A stretch of DNA of 64,000 nucleotides from UBA12567 sp964598425. Lineage in GTDB: Bacteria > Planctomycetota > Phycisphaerae > Phycisphaerales > SM1A02. The DNA lies in the NCBI GenBank assembly GCA_964598425.1, contig CAZRBV010000012.1:1-64000 (forward strand), written 5' to 3'. The notes under the pieces were generated by a model. That model was not told the origin of the DNA. It searched no databases and worked only from the letters and a program-made list of their open reading frames with translations. This document shows, one piece after another, positions 41,429 to 50,703 of the stretch (position 1 is its first letter; each line of letters opens with the position of its first letter). Made by a program: the position numbers and the translations under genes.

Positions 41429-42907
41429 TCAGCAGGGTCCCCATGCCGCGATGACGGCCAGGAGGTCATCGACCCCAACAACGCCGTCACCATTCACATC
41501 TGCTGGCGAGGGCTCGGTGGACCCCCAGTCGCTCAACACCGTGAGCACATCGTCAACACTGACCTCGCCCGACCCATCAATATCAGCCGAGCAGTTGTTC
41601 CCGAAATCACAATCGTTGGAATCATCGCAGGTCTCACCTGCGGGCCCCCAGACCCCACCGAAATCGAGGCAATCGGACTCTTCCAGTCCATTGAAGCAAT
41701 CACCACCGTCACCCGTGCAGCACCAACTCGTAGGAGCCGGGCAATCTTCCGTATCGCACATCGTGCCATCGCCACGGAAGGTGCCGCCCGCGACGTCACA
41801 ACTCTCGGGCGTCTGCGCGTCCAGGCAGCTGCCATCGACAAGGCAGCACGCTCCTTCGGGAAAGCACACAAATGTGCTGCACGACTCACCAAAGTGCCAC
41901 ACACCACCAAAGCCAATGCACACATCGGCCTCGGAGTCGACACAATTCCCACTTGCTTCAAGGCAACACGCGCCCTGCGGCTGCGGGCACGACGTCGAAT
42001 CACAATCACTACCGTCACCCTCGTAGGTGCCACCGTCGATCAGGCACGCGTCCTCTGTGTTGACTTCGCAGGATCCGTCGCCCATGCAGCACGCGCCACT
42101 TCCGGGGTTGCAGCCGTAGGGCGTGTATGTCGAACGAAGGACCCAGTCACCGCTTGGGGTGCACAAACTCGGCAACTGCTGAAAGGTCTTCCATCCCTGG
42201 CCGCACACGCAGAATGATCCCGTCACCATGTCGATCCAGTTACCTGTCGGAGAATCGAGCCCACTGACATCGGTCGTCGGGAATGCATTGGCCGACGTCG
42301 GTGGTGAAGAGATGCACGGGTTGCCGGGTTGGTTGTGGGCAACGACTCGGAAGGCCACGGTGTAGGCATGCGTTCCGTTGTCGCTGATGTAGATCTGCTC
42401 GGCATCGTCCGGGTCGATCATGAATTGAATAATCGTTCCGGAGGTTCCCGGCGGCATCGTGAGGTGTGGCAGGATGAGATCGTCTGAAACGAACTCGGCC
42501 AGCTTGGTCCCATTCGCCGGGGTGCCTTCCCAGATCTCCACGCCCCACTCGGTAGTCGTCGCCTGCGAGGCGTTTGAAGTCGCAAAGAGAATCTCGGCGG
42601 AATCGAATTTGAGCGGGAATCGATCAATCGGCAGCGTCCACGATGCCCCGGCGGCCTCACCCTGAGCGAAGCCTGCCTGAAGCACATACTGCCCTGGACC
42701 AAAGTCTGAGTCCGTATGTGTGGCGATTTCCGGCGGACAGGCACCGCGAAAACCAGTTACCGTCGAAGTCCCCTTCGATGGCGACACGACAACACGCATG
42801 ATGTCGATTCGGCCCGGTTGGATCTCGTGGGTCTCGGCGGCATCAAAGGCCGTCGCGGCCCCCGTGGACAGCACTGCGCACACCAATCCGACTGCACTGA
42901 ATCGCAT
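41429..42907 (-). CDS. Secreted Cys-rich repeat protein with dockerin-like C-terminus
   Basis: The product has 492 residues. Start at ATG 42907, with GAGGAG upstream and a signal peptide (FSAVGLVCAVLSTGAATA). Residues about 25-250 are a beta-rich domain without a named family. Four tandem Cys-rich repeats of about 37-45 residues follow, three starting GACC and the last WCC (GACCMGDGSCEVN, GACCLEASGNCVD, GACCLVDGSCLDA, WCCTGDGGDCFN), each likely tied by disulfides. The end has two EF-hand-like loops (DIDGSGEVSVDDVLTVLSDW and DVNGDGVVGVDDLLAVIAAW) as in type I dockerins. Probably extracellular or surface-bound; function unknown. The 58384-60216 protein carries the same repeat type. Confidence 0.82.
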   Translation of the reverse strand: MRFSAVGLVCAVLSTGAATAFDAAETHEIQPGRIDIMRVVVSPSKGTSTVTGFRGACPPEIATHTDSDFGPGQYVLQAGFAQGEAAGASWTLPIDRFPLKFDSAEILFATSNASQATTTEWGVEIWEGTPANGTKLAEFVSDDLILPHLTMPPGTSGTIIQFMIDPDDAEQIYISDNGTHAYTVAFRVVAHNQPGNPCISSPPTSANAFPTTDVSGLDSPTGNWIDMVTGSFCVCGQGWKTFQQLPSLCTPSGDWVLRSTYTPYGCNPGSGACCMGDGSCEVNTEDACLIDGGTYEGDGSDCDSTSCPQPQGACCLEASGNCVDSEADVCIGFGGVWHFGESCSTFVCFPEGACCLVDGSCLDAQTPESCDVAGGTFRGDGTMCDTEDCPAPTSWCCTGDGGDCFNGLEESDCLDFGGVWGPAGETCDDSNDCDFGNNCSADIDGSGEVSVDDVLTVLSDWGSTEPSPADVNGDGVVGVDDLLAVIAAWGPC

Positions 42908-42963
42908 CTGAGAGACTCCTCGCCCGCACCCGCATCCCCAGTATGACACACCGATGAAGCAAG

Positions 42964-44265
42964 TCAATCATCCACCTTGGATGGCTCTCGCAGGAGCAGC
43001 AGCAGCACAATCGCCACGATCAGCCCTACCGGGAGGATCAAAAAGGCCCGCTGAAAATCCCCTTGAGAGTAGTGACCGGCTGCCGGGTCGCTGGTTCCCA
43101 TGTCCAGAATCAGCCCCACAACCCACTGGCCGACACCGGCGAGAAGCATCTGGAAGAAGTTGATGAAGGTTATTGCGGCGCCTCTGGCATGGTGTGGATT
43201 CAGATCCATTGCCAGGGGGAACGCGATCACAATCGAACCGATACCAAAGCCGACAATGAAGAGCAGTGGGAAGCATGCCCACGCCATAGAAAGCGGCACC
43301 GCCAACAACCCGAGCGTCCCCAGCAAGCCGATGATCGTTCCGACCAGAAGCATACTGCGGCGTCTACCCGTCCGATCAGAGAGCCATCCGAGCAGCGGGG
43401 CTGCAATCCCAAAGCCAACAAACAGCAAAGCGTCTGCGTTCGCTGCTTTGGCTGCCCCCATCCCCAGGCAGTCCGCAAGATAGCGGTCGCCCCACATCGC
43501 CGCAAAGACGCCGACTGGCAGATACATGAGTCCGGCAACAACAGAGAGAATCCAGGTGTTCCTACTCCGCAGCACGCACCACAGTCCGCAGAACACACTG
43601 CTTCCATGCTTGTCGCGCGAAGATGACACCCGAAGTTCGAGCCACGCTGGACGGCGAGGCACGACCAGCCAGATTCCCACACCGATCAGTCCGCCGAGAA
43701 TCGCAAATCCCCACATTGCGTCTCGCCAACCAACTACGCCGTCCACCCACACCAACACCGTCTCCCCCGCAATAGCACCTGTCATTCCAAGCGCTGCGGT
43801 CACTCCCGCGAGCAGTGCGATACGTGTTGATGGAAACCAAACGCTCGCGACATAGATTGTCCCGACATAGGCGACGGACGATCCCAATCCAGCAAGAAAC
43901 CTCCCGCCCCCCAATACTTCGACCGAACCTGCCATGGCGAACACGGCTGCCCCGGCACCAGCAACCAGGCAGGCCACTGCCAAGGGCCGGCGGCTGCCGA
44001 CAGCATCCAGCAAGACGCCAACAAGAAGTTGCATTGGCGCATAGGCGTAGTAGTAGAGCCCCATTGCAAACCCGAATGCAGCGGCGCTCACGGCGAATTC
44101 GGTTTGAATGGTCTTCTCAGCGACGCTCGGTGACACCCGAAGCATGAACTCATACAGGAAGAAAAACGCGGGAAGAGACCAATACAACCACGCACGACTC
44201 CGCCCTGCGGGATATGAATCGGTTTCAACTGAAGAGTCCACCGATGTCGACGATGTTCCTGCCAT
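42964..44265 (-). CDS. Major facilitator superfamily transporter
   Basis: This 433-residue membrane protein has about 12 predicted helices, starting at WLYWSLPAFFFLYEFMLRVS. The MFS loop motif appears as GVLLDAVGSRRPLAV after helix 2 and again as GWLSDRTGRRRSMLLVG in the second half. The N-terminal pattern YEFMLRVSPSV places it with a broad group of MFS carriers of unassigned substrate. GGAGG lies only 1 base before ATG 44265, so the real start may be slightly downstream; an open frame also continues upstream, antisense to the ferredoxin gene, and was not used. Divergent from that gene. Confidence 0.87.
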   Translation of the reverse strand: MAGTSSTSVDSSVETDSYPAGRSRAWLYWSLPAFFFLYEFMLRVSPSVAEKTIQTEFAVSAAAFGFAMGLYYYAYAPMQLLVGVLLDAVGSRRPLAVACLVAGAGAAVFAMAGSVEVLGGGRFLAGLGSSVAYVGTIYVASVWFPSTRIALLAGVTAALGMTGAIAGETVLVWVDGVVGWRDAMWGFAILGGLIGVGIWLVVPRRPAWLELRVSSSRDKHGSSVFCGLWCVLRSRNTWILSVVAGLMYLPVGVFAAMWGDRYLADCLGMGAAKAANADALLFVGFGIAAPLLGWLSDRTGRRRSMLLVGTIIGLLGTLGLLAVPLSMAWACFPLLFIVGFGIGSIVIAFPLAMDLNPHHARGAAITFINFFQMLLAGVGQWVVGLILDMGTSDPAAGHYSQGDFQRAFLILPVGLIVAIVLLLLLREPSKVDD

Positions 44266-44352
44266 GCCTCCGATGGTAGCACCCACGGTGGACTGCCCCA
44301 CAAGCCACACAGAGCCGCGCGATACCATGCGCCGATGCCGAGAGATCCTGAC

Positions 44353-44940
44353 ATGTCCCGCCGCGACTTTTTCCGCGGAAAGATCCTTCGGCCAATCCAG
44401 GAAGCAGCACGACGAGGCGCGGCCGCCGGACGGGCAGTCGCCAAACAGGACCTGTCGCTCTCGCTTTTGCAGCGGCCTCCCGGCGCGGTGGCCGAAGGAC
44501 AGTTTCTCGCGTCGTGTACCAGATGCGGCGATTGCATCACGGCCTGCCCGCCTCGGGCGATTCGTTGGGCACCTCCCGAAGCGGGTGAAAAACGTGCGGG
44601 GACTCCGTTTATCGACGCTATTCGGCAACCCTGTGTCATGTGCAGCGACGCGCCGTGCATCGCCGCCTGCGAGCCGGGGGTATTGCGGCCTGAGCTCCCG
44701 TTGACGATGGCAACCGCCCGCGTGGACGCCATCGCGTGCCTGGCGTGGCGCGGGCAACCCTGCAGGCTGTGCGTTGACCAGTGCCCGGTAGCGGGCGCGA
44801 TCAGCGTCGATGCCGAGCAGCGTCCAATCATTGATCCAAGCCACTGCACAGGCTGCGGCGTTTGCGTTCAGGTCTGCCCTGCGCCGCGTAACGCAATCGA
44901 CCATCGCCCGCTGAGCAGCAGGCCTTTCTGGCACGGGTGA
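44353..44940 (+). CDS. NapF/NapG-like ferredoxin with four 4Fe-4S clusters
   Basis: The product has 195 residues. The start SRRDFFRGKI is the usual NapF-type beginning, so ATG 44353 is preferred over the ATG 18 bases upstream. Four Cys motifs occur in order: CTRCGDCITACP, CVMCSDAPCIAACEP, CRLCVDQCPV, CTGCGVCVQVCP. Such proteins carry electrons in periplasmic nitrate reduction or related chains, but no nap genes are here, so the partner is unknown. No twin-arginine export signal is evident, although the N-terminus is basic (MSRRDFFRGK). It is divergent from the MFS gene. Confidence 0.85.
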   Translation: MSRRDFFRGKILRPIQEAARRGAAAGRAVAKQDLSLSLLQRPPGAVAEGQFLASCTRCGDCITACPPRAIRWAPPEAGEKRAGTPFIDAIRQPCVMCSDAPCIAACEPGVLRPELPLTMATARVDAIACLAWRGQPCRLCVDQCPVAGAISVDAEQRPIIDPSHCTGCGVCVQVCPAPRNAIDHRPLSSRPFWHG

Positions 44941-44961
44941 CAACTCGCGCCTCGGCCGACT

Positions 44962-45897
44962 CTACATTGCTTCGAAAGCCATCCGCCGGAGAAGGCCATC
45001 GCGCAAGCCAGCTTCGTGTACTTCACATTTCTCGGCTCCGATCCACCGAAGGACACGGCCTAGAATGATCGCGCCGGGAACAATCACTTCGGATCGCAGG
45101 GGGGAGAGCCCGGTCTCGGCGCTTCGCTGGCGGCAATCCATCGAGACGAGTGACTCGATGCGCTTCGAGATACTCGCAGCCGTGAGCGTCGCACCATCCA
45201 CATGCTTCGCCGCCTGCGACTGATCCTGAGGAAGAGGCATCCCTGACTGCGAGAGCAGCGTGAGCACCGTCACCGTTCCACCGGTTGCAAAGACACGATT
45301 CACATGCACGTTCTCTGGAACGCATGCTCGTCCCAGACACTGATCGACCCATTGCTCAAGCTCAATGCGACCTTGCCGGCTCGCTCGATCACGCAGGCTA
45401 AAGCGATCGGCGCAGCGAACCGCCCCCATCTGCATGCTGGTCGCAAAGCTGAGGTCAGCGCCGCAGCCGGTCACGACCTCTGTACTACCGCCTCCAACAT
45501 CGATGAGCGCCGCGGATTCAGTCTCAGCAAGTGCAGCTGAAACTGCACTCCACACAAGCCGCGCTTCTTCTTCACCGGTGATCAGTTGAAACTCAACGCC
45601 GCACGCAGCGGTGATCGCCCTTTGGAGCGCATTCGAGTTTGCCGCTTCACGCGGCGCACTGGTGCCGACGACACGGATTCGGACAGCCCCTGCCGCTCGG
45701 GCACGGTCACACACTTCAGCAACGCGCTCCGCAACCTGCTCGATGACAACGCCAGCAATGTCCTCTCCAGACTCACAGTGCGGCATCTGGGCAGGCACTC
45801 GATACCGATCGACGATGTGAACGCCCCCATCAGGCATCGCATCGCCGACCGAAAGTTTGACGCTCTGTGTTCCAACATCAATAGCTGCGAGCCGCAT
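44962..45897 (-). CDS. Ppx/GppA-type phosphatase family protein
   Basis: This 311-residue member of the actin-like ATPase fold comprises exopolyphosphatases and pppGpp phosphatases. Motifs: AAIDVGTQSVKLSVGD (phosphate 1; Asp-x-Gly-x-x-Ser is the norm), GTSAPREAANSNAL, LITGEEEARLVW, ALIDVGGGSTEV (phosphate 2) and ATGGTVTVL. It is single-domain and lacks the C-terminal HD domain of long E. coli forms. Start ATG 45897 is used; ATG 45906 is equally possible. Divergent from greA, with about 240 bases between; a link of ppGpp or polyP metabolism to greA is only positional. Confidence 0.88.
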   Translation of the reverse strand: MRLAAIDVGTQSVKLSVGDAMPDGGVHIVDRYRVPAQMPHCESGEDIAGVVIEQVAERVAEVCDRARAAGAVRIRVVGTSAPREAANSNALQRAITAACGVEFQLITGEEEARLVWSAVSAALAETESAALIDVGGGSTEVVTGCGADLSFATSMQMGAVRCADRFSLRDRASRQGRIELEQWVDQCLGRACVPENVHVNRVFATGGTVTVLTLLSQSGMPLPQDQSQAAKHVDGATLTAASISKRIESLVSMDCRQRSAETGLSPLRSEVIVPGAIILGRVLRWIGAEKCEVHEAGLRDGLLRRMAFEAM

Positions 45898-46095
45898 GCC
45901 CACCATGATCGTCCAAGACGGTATTCGATGCCACGCAGTGATCACGCCCTGCGTCGGCTGCATCTCTGATACCCATCGAATGGCCCTCGATTGGGCATCG
46001 ATCGCGACAGAACGCCCCCTTGGAAGAGCTCGTGAGGAGGATTCCCGGATCATGGGTTGACGGAATGGCTTCAGGTCGCCACACTCGGCACGAAG

Positions 46096-46126
46096 CGTCC
46101 CGGTTGATCCGGGACGGCCCTTTTTT
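46096..46126 (+). terminator. Intrinsic terminator in the greA leader
   Basis: CGTCCCGG pairs exactly with CCGGGACG across a TTGAT loop (46096-46116). Four bases and six T (46121-46126) follow, and then directly the greA ribosome site GGAG (46127-46130) and ATG (46139). No plus-strand gene ends upstream nearby, since the neighbour is the divergent Ppx/GppA gene. The hairpin therefore probably acts on transcripts started in the greA leader. Confidence 0.85.
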
Positions 46127-46138
46127 GGAGTCCGCTCA

Positions 46139-46606
46139 ATGGAATACATTACCGCCGAAGAGAAGGATCTTCTTGAGACTGAATTGGCCAATCGCCATCA
46201 GGCCGACTCTCAGATCACTGAGCGCATTGCGAAGGCCCGCGAACTTGGTGACCTCAAGGAGAATGCCGAGTACCACGCCGCCCGTGAAGACAAGGCGATG
46301 AATCAGGCGAAGATCAAAATGATCGAAGAGAAGCTGGCATCGGCCGTTGTCGCTGACCCAGCGGATACGCCTGACGGCATGGTCTTCCTCGGCAGTACGG
46401 TCAAACTCCGGGATACCGATACGGACGACGAGGAGCTCTACAAACTCGTCGGCGAGAGCAGTGGTCGGTTCGACATGGAGTACCTCGAGGTCACGAGTGG
46501 ATCCAACCTCGGGCAGTGTCTGTTCAAGGCAAAAGTCGGCGAGACGATTCGTGTTGATCTCCCGCAGGGTGAGCGGAACTTTGAAATCGTTGAGATTGTG
46601 GACTGA
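46139..46606 (+). CDS. greA: Transcription elongation factor GreA
   Basis: The 155-residue factor enters the RNA polymerase secondary channel and stimulates cleavage of backtracked RNA. The N-terminal coiled coil is clear, with the catalytic tip acidic pair in ARELGDLKENAEYHAAREDK (Asp and Glu). The C-terminal FKBP-like domain includes VFLGSTVKLRDTDTDDEEL and GQCLFKAKVGETIRV. Length is normal. The ribosome site GGAG overlaps the downstream edge of the leader terminator, so ribosome loading and termination may compete. ytoQ follows 6 bases after the stop. Confidence 0.97.
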   Translation: MEYITAEEKDLLETELANRHQADSQITERIAKARELGDLKENAEYHAAREDKAMNQAKIKMIEEKLASAVVADPADTPDGMVFLGSTVKLRDTDTDDEELYKLVGESSGRFDMEYLEVTSGSNLGQCLFKAKVGETIRVDLPQGERNFEIVEIVD

Positions 46607-46612
46607 CCTCGC

Positions 46613-47074
46613 GTGCCGTTCACCGTATATCTGGCAGGCGAGATACATTCGTCATGGCGTGATGAGATCGCCAGCGGTGTCCACAACCTGAATCTGGATG
46701 TCGACCTCGTGTCACCGGTCACGATCCACGAAGACAGCGACGCCTGCGGCGCGGCTATTCTCGGTGATCAACCCAATTCGTTCTGGCATGACCGAACCGG
46801 TGCGGGCATCAATGCCATCCGAACGCGGACCGCAATTGCATCCGCCGATCTCGCCGTCGTTCGATTCGGCGAGAAGTATCGGCAATGGAACGCCGCCTTT
46901 GATGCCGGACTGGCTACCGCTGCGGGCATTCCGCTTGTGACGCTCCACGATGAGCAACTGGACCACGCACTCAAGGAAGTCGATGCCGCCGCGCAAGCCG
47001 TATGCCGCACGCCCGAACAGGTCGTGCAGATCATCGACTACGTCCTGTCGGGACAGCTCCGCCGCTGCACGTGA
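46613..47074 (+). CDS. ytoQ: YtoQ family protein
   Basis: This 153-residue cytoplasmic protein of the YtoQ family is related in fold to nucleoside 2-deoxyribosyltransferase-like proteins; biochemical role unknown. The start VYLAGEIHSSWRDEI, then HEDSDACGAAILGDQPNSFW, INAIRTRTAIASADLAVVRF and EKYRQWNAAFDAGLA are the conserved family segments I recall. A GTG start lies 6 bases after greA, so the two are probably in one transcript. The 3' end converges on the deiminase-like gene, with 16 bases between. Confidence 0.87.
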   Translation: MPFTVYLAGEIHSSWRDEIASGVHNLNLDVDLVSPVTIHEDSDACGAAILGDQPNSFWHDRTGAGINAIRTRTAIASADLAVVRFGEKYRQWNAAFDAGLATAAGIPLVTLHDEQLDHALKEVDAAAQAVCRTPEQVVQIIDYVLSGQLRRCT

Positions 47075-47090
47075 GGCAACTGGCTCGCAG

Positions 47091-48728
47091 TCAGCCGCCG
47101 AAGTAACCAAGTATCAGCAGCATGTCGTCAACACCGACTTCGCCATCACCGTCAAGATCAGCTGGGCACGGCGGCGCGCATGGGCCCCACGACCCGACAA
47201 GAATCAGAATGTCGTTGACGCCGCATACGCCGTCACCATCAACATCGCCAGGAACGGCCGTTCCCTCGATCGCGAAGACACCACTCGTGTCGCCGCCGAC
47301 ATTGCCGTCGCCATCGCGGCCAAGCACCCGGAGCAGGCCGGCGTCTGTGGCAACATCCGGCACGGTCCAGTTGTAGGCACCGTCGTCGGCAGTCTCACTC
47401 GCTACCGTCGTCCATGAACTGCCGCCGTCGGCCGAGAACTCGATGTCCACGTTGACGACGTCAAACTCATCGTCATCCGATATCCACGACACCGGAACGA
47501 CATCGCCGGGGTCGAATTGGCCGCCGCTGGGCGTTCGAACACAGGTTGTTGGATTTGCCCCGCCTGCGTGTGCTGGCATATGCATACAGATGCAGTGCAT
47601 AACGCCAGCGGAATAGGCCAGATTGTCGCACGTGATCTGCACAACCTGGCGCTCGGGCATGGCTGCCTGCACGGCATTGAGCGCCTGCGTGTCGTACGTA
47701 TCGGATATGTCGGAGTACTTCGGAAGTAGTACAAGGTCGTTACACAAGACCATGTTCGTATAGGTCCAGTGGGTCCAGCCCGAGTCGAAGGCTGGCGTGC
47801 GGTGAACCGTCCAACCGAGCGATTGATAGTACGCCGCGGCGCCGTCGCAAATCTGGTCTTGCGTGCTGCCGCTGTCGCTCGGCCAGTCGCTGATGATGAT
47901 GGACGTGTCACCGATGATTTGCATCCACATATCGATGTGCTGAGTCGAGTCGACGGATGTGGGGAAGGCATCGTGAATGTACGTTTCGACGTTTTGATAG
48001 TCCCGCCACACACCTACAATCTCCGCCTGGCTCATCCCGGGGTTCTCGTTGACAATGAGTTCTGTGGCTGCAGCGACACCGTTGGAATTCAAGTGGTAGT
48101 TGCCTCCGCCGTGCACCAGATCGTGTTCATAATAGGCGTGGCCAACTGCATTCTTGAAGTATGAGGAGTAGTCATCATCATTGGGTCTCGGCCTGTTGTA
48201 GACATGGTCGACAATGGCGCGGCAATTACCCTCGAAAACATACCGTGGTCCGTAGTCGCGAATCCAAACCGTGTCCGTGCTGCGAACGACAGTGTGCACA
48301 CGGCTCATATCGGCGCCGTAACTGGACAGCGTCGAGTTGACGGTGTTGGCTTCACTGTTGCTGTCGCATGCGACAAAGACATCGGCGTCGCCAAGGGTCG
48401 TGATCTGAACGGCCATCTGGCGAACGATGTTCGTGTAGGAACTTCCGCCCTCCCACGCCAACAGAATGCCAGCCATCGGCTCATACTCACTCGCGGCTCG
48501 AATCGGTCCGATCGGCGGCGCGGTGGCAACGCGATCAGCACCGAGCGGGTGCCGCTGAATCCACGAAGCTTCGAGAGGCGTAAGTGACCGTGGGACCGCC
48601 GCGTCTTCGGGGTACTGGAGTACGCCATTCTGCAGGAGGGGCTCGTCTGCCGCTGCGCTGATTCCACCACCGATCACACCAATCATGGCGGCTGCTACCG
48701 CAGCCGGAAGCCTCTGGCAATTCATCAT
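47091..48728 (-). CDS. Secreted agmatine/peptidyl-arginine deiminase-like protein with dockerin-like tail
   Basis: The product has 545 residues. ATG 48728 follows GAGAGGAG and opens a signal peptide (AAVAAAMIGVIGGGISAAA). A pentein-fold deiminase domain spans about 65-380: SEYEPMAGILLAWEGG, TDTVWIRDYGP (substrate Asp), HGGGNYHLN, DSTQHIDMWMQ (catalytic His) and GVMHCICMHMP (nucleophile Cys). These match the agmatine deiminase / bacterial PAD family, which converts guanidino groups to ureido groups plus ammonia. An Ig-like module about 395-480 and two dockerin-like loops (DVDGDGVCGVNDILILVGSW, DLDGDGEVGVDDMLLIL) follow. Being exported, it may act on arginine residues or free guanidines outside the cytoplasm; that is inference. 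Confidence 0.87.
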   Translation of the reverse strand: MMNCQRLPAAVAAAMIGVIGGGISAAADEPLLQNGVLQYPEDAAVPRSLTPLEASWIQRHPLGADRVATAPPIGPIRAASEYEPMAGILLAWEGGSSYTNIVRQMAVQITTLGDADVFVACDSNSEANTVNSTLSSYGADMSRVHTVVRSTDTVWIRDYGPRYVFEGNCRAIVDHVYNRPRPNDDDYSSYFKNAVGHAYYEHDLVHGGGNYHLNSNGVAAATELIVNENPGMSQAEIVGVWRDYQNVETYIHDAFPTSVDSTQHIDMWMQIIGDTSIIISDWPSDSGSTQDQICDGAAAYYQSLGWTVHRTPAFDSGWTHWTYTNMVLCNDLVLLPKYSDISDTYDTQALNAVQAAMPERQVVQITCDNLAYSAGVMHCICMHMPAHAGGANPTTCVRTPSGGQFDPGDVVPVSWISDDDEFDVVNVDIEFSADGGSSWTTVASETADDGAYNWTVPDVATDAGLLRVLGRDGDGNVGGDTSGVFAIEGTAVPGDVDGDGVCGVNDILILVGSWGPCAPPCPADLDGDGEVGVDDMLLILGYFGG

Positions 48729-48825
48729 GGACTCCTCTCGATCTCCACACCCACAGTGCTTCTCAGCACTCCATACGACACCACTATGGGTCTGGATGCA
48801 AGCGATCAACCCGGATTCTGGAGAA

Positions 48826-50655
48826 TCACGCGGGATTCCATGCCGCAATGGCCTCAAGGAAGACCTCGCCATACTCAGCCAGCTTCCGATCCCCGACCCC
48901 CTTGATTTCGAGCATGACTTCTGGCGTACTGGGACGCCTCGCTGCCATATCACGAAGTGAGGCATCGCCGAACACAACGTAGGCCGGTACGCCCCGCTGG
49001 CTCGCAAGGGTGCGCCTCACTTGGCGCAGATACTCAAACAGACCGCGGTCAACGCCCTCCCAGGAAGCGGCCTCGCCAGCGGCTCCTCGAACAGGGCGCT
49101 TGGGCGGCGCGATCAGGGATACCTCTCCCACTCCCTGCATGAGCTCCACACCTTCCCTGGTGAGATGGAGAACCGGGTACTCGCCGTCGGAGCGGCGCAG
49201 GTATTCAAGATGAATGAGTTGCCACACAAGATCGGTCAATTCGCCTTTCGAGAGATGCGGCAGCAGCTTGAAGACTGAGAGTTCATCGTGGCGGCGGCGC
49301 AGGACCTGATCCATCCCGGTTCCGCGAAGCACATCCACGATGTAGCTGGCGCCATATCGCTGGCCGGTCCGAGCGACTGCAGAGAGAATCTTGCGGGCGA
49401 TGATCGTGCCGTCTTCGATCACGCGAACCTCACCGAGGCAGACATCGCAGGCGCCACAACCAGATCCATCTCGTGGTTGACCAAAGTGCCGGCCCAGCAT
49501 TGCCCTGCGGCACTGCGCAGTCGCGCAGTAGGACTGCATCGCTTCCAACATCTCCCGCCGAAATGGCAAAAGCGTTGCATCCTCGGGCCGCTCGTGCAGC
49601 ATCCTCCACCGGGCAGCATCCCCACCCGAAAAGAGCAGCACGCATTCGGCAGGAAGACCATCGCGGCCGGCTCGGCCGGTCTCCTGCTGGTATCGCTCCA
49701 AGCTATCGGGCATCGATGCATGGACAATGCAGCGAACATCGGAGCGATCGATGCCCATGCCGAACGCCACCGTGGCAGCAACGACATCGATTCGCTCTGC
49801 GGCAAACTCGTCCTGCACGCGGCCCCGCGTCGCCTGATCAAGCCCTGCGTGGTACGCGGCAGCCGAGAGCCCTGCAGACGCAAGCGAGCGAGCCATCGTC
49901 TCGGTTTGCTTGCGAGTTGCGCAGTAGACGATGGCTGCCTGCCCACGATGTCGAGAGAGCGCCTCCACGACCTGTCGCTTCGCATCGGTCCGAGGCGTGA
50001 CGCGGTACGTGAGATTCGGCCGGTCAATGTCGCCAACCAGGACAAATGGGTCGTGCAGACCAAGCTGCGTCAAGATGTCCGAACGCACCTTTGTCGTCGC
50101 AGTCGCAGTACACGCATGCATGGAAGCGCCGGGAATACGCGAGCGAACTTCGGCGAGTCTTCGGTACTCGGGCCGAAAGTCGTGCCCCCACTGGCTGATG
50201 CAGTGCGCCTCGTCAATGGCAATCCACCGAGGCTCGATCTGCTCAAGTGTGTACAGAAAGCCCGGCGTGAGCAGTCGCTCGGGAGTGACGTACAGAAGCC
50301 GCAGATCGCCTCGCTCCGCCGCCGCAATGACGTGCTGCTGATCACTCTTCTCCATGTCGCCATGCAGGCAGGCTGCCGCGACACCGACCTGCCGCAGTCC
50401 ATCCACCTGGTCACGCATCAACGCAATCAGTGGCGACACCACCACCGCCAGGCCGCCAGCCACAAGCGGTGGCACTTGATAGCACAGTGACTTGCCGCCG
50501 CCAGTCGGCAGGACGAGCAGCGAGTCTCGACCGCCGACCGCCACTTCGATCGCCTCTCGTTGCATCGGCAGCAGCGCGTCCCAACCCCAGACGTGCCGAA
50601 TCACATCCTTGATCTGATCGAACGTTCCGTCACTTTCCTCGCCGCATCCCTGCAT
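48826..50655 (-). CDS. recQ: ATP-dependent DNA helicase RecQ
   Basis: This 609-residue 3'-5' helicase of recombination repair shows Walker A LPTGGGKSLCYQ, the DEAH box in IAIDEAHCISQWGHDFRPEY, and QETGRAGRDGLPAECVLLF for motif VI. A zinc-binding four-Cys RQC region (CATAQCRRAML, then CGACDVC) and a C-terminal HRDC domain (YVVFGDASLRDMA) complete the E. coli-type architecture. The ATG at 50655 lacks a clear ribosome site, but the frame upstream adds nothing typical. It shares strand with the deiminase gene (97 bases apart). Confidence 0.96.
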   Translation of the reverse strand: MQGCGEESDGTFDQIKDVIRHVWGWDALLPMQREAIEVAVGGRDSLLVLPTGGGKSLCYQVPPLVAGGLAVVVSPLIALMRDQVDGLRQVGVAAACLHGDMEKSDQQHVIAAAERGDLRLLYVTPERLLTPGFLYTLEQIEPRWIAIDEAHCISQWGHDFRPEYRRLAEVRSRIPGASMHACTATATTKVRSDILTQLGLHDPFVLVGDIDRPNLTYRVTPRTDAKRQVVEALSRHRGQAAIVYCATRKQTETMARSLASAGLSAAAYHAGLDQATRGRVQDEFAAERIDVVAATVAFGMGIDRSDVRCIVHASMPDSLERYQQETGRAGRDGLPAECVLLFSGGDAARWRMLHERPEDATLLPFRREMLEAMQSYCATAQCRRAMLGRHFGQPRDGSGCGACDVCLGEVRVIEDGTIIARKILSAVARTGQRYGASYIVDVLRGTGMDQVLRRRHDELSVFKLLPHLSKGELTDLVWQLIHLEYLRRSDGEYPVLHLTREGVELMQGVGEVSLIAPPKRPVRGAAGEAASWEGVDRGLFEYLRQVRRTLASQRGVPAYVVFGDASLRDMAARRPSTPEVMLEIKGVGDRKLAEYGEVFLEAIAAWNPA

Positions 50656-50703
50656 GCAGGCAGGGTATCGTGGTATCTGATCATGAATCCGGGGAATGAG
50701 GAA

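Noticed and set aside
44266..44943. 659-residue version of the MFS transporter using an upstream start
   Set aside because: The extra 226 residues are antisense to the ferredoxin gene and Arg/Pro-rich; the transporter fold begins only after 44265.
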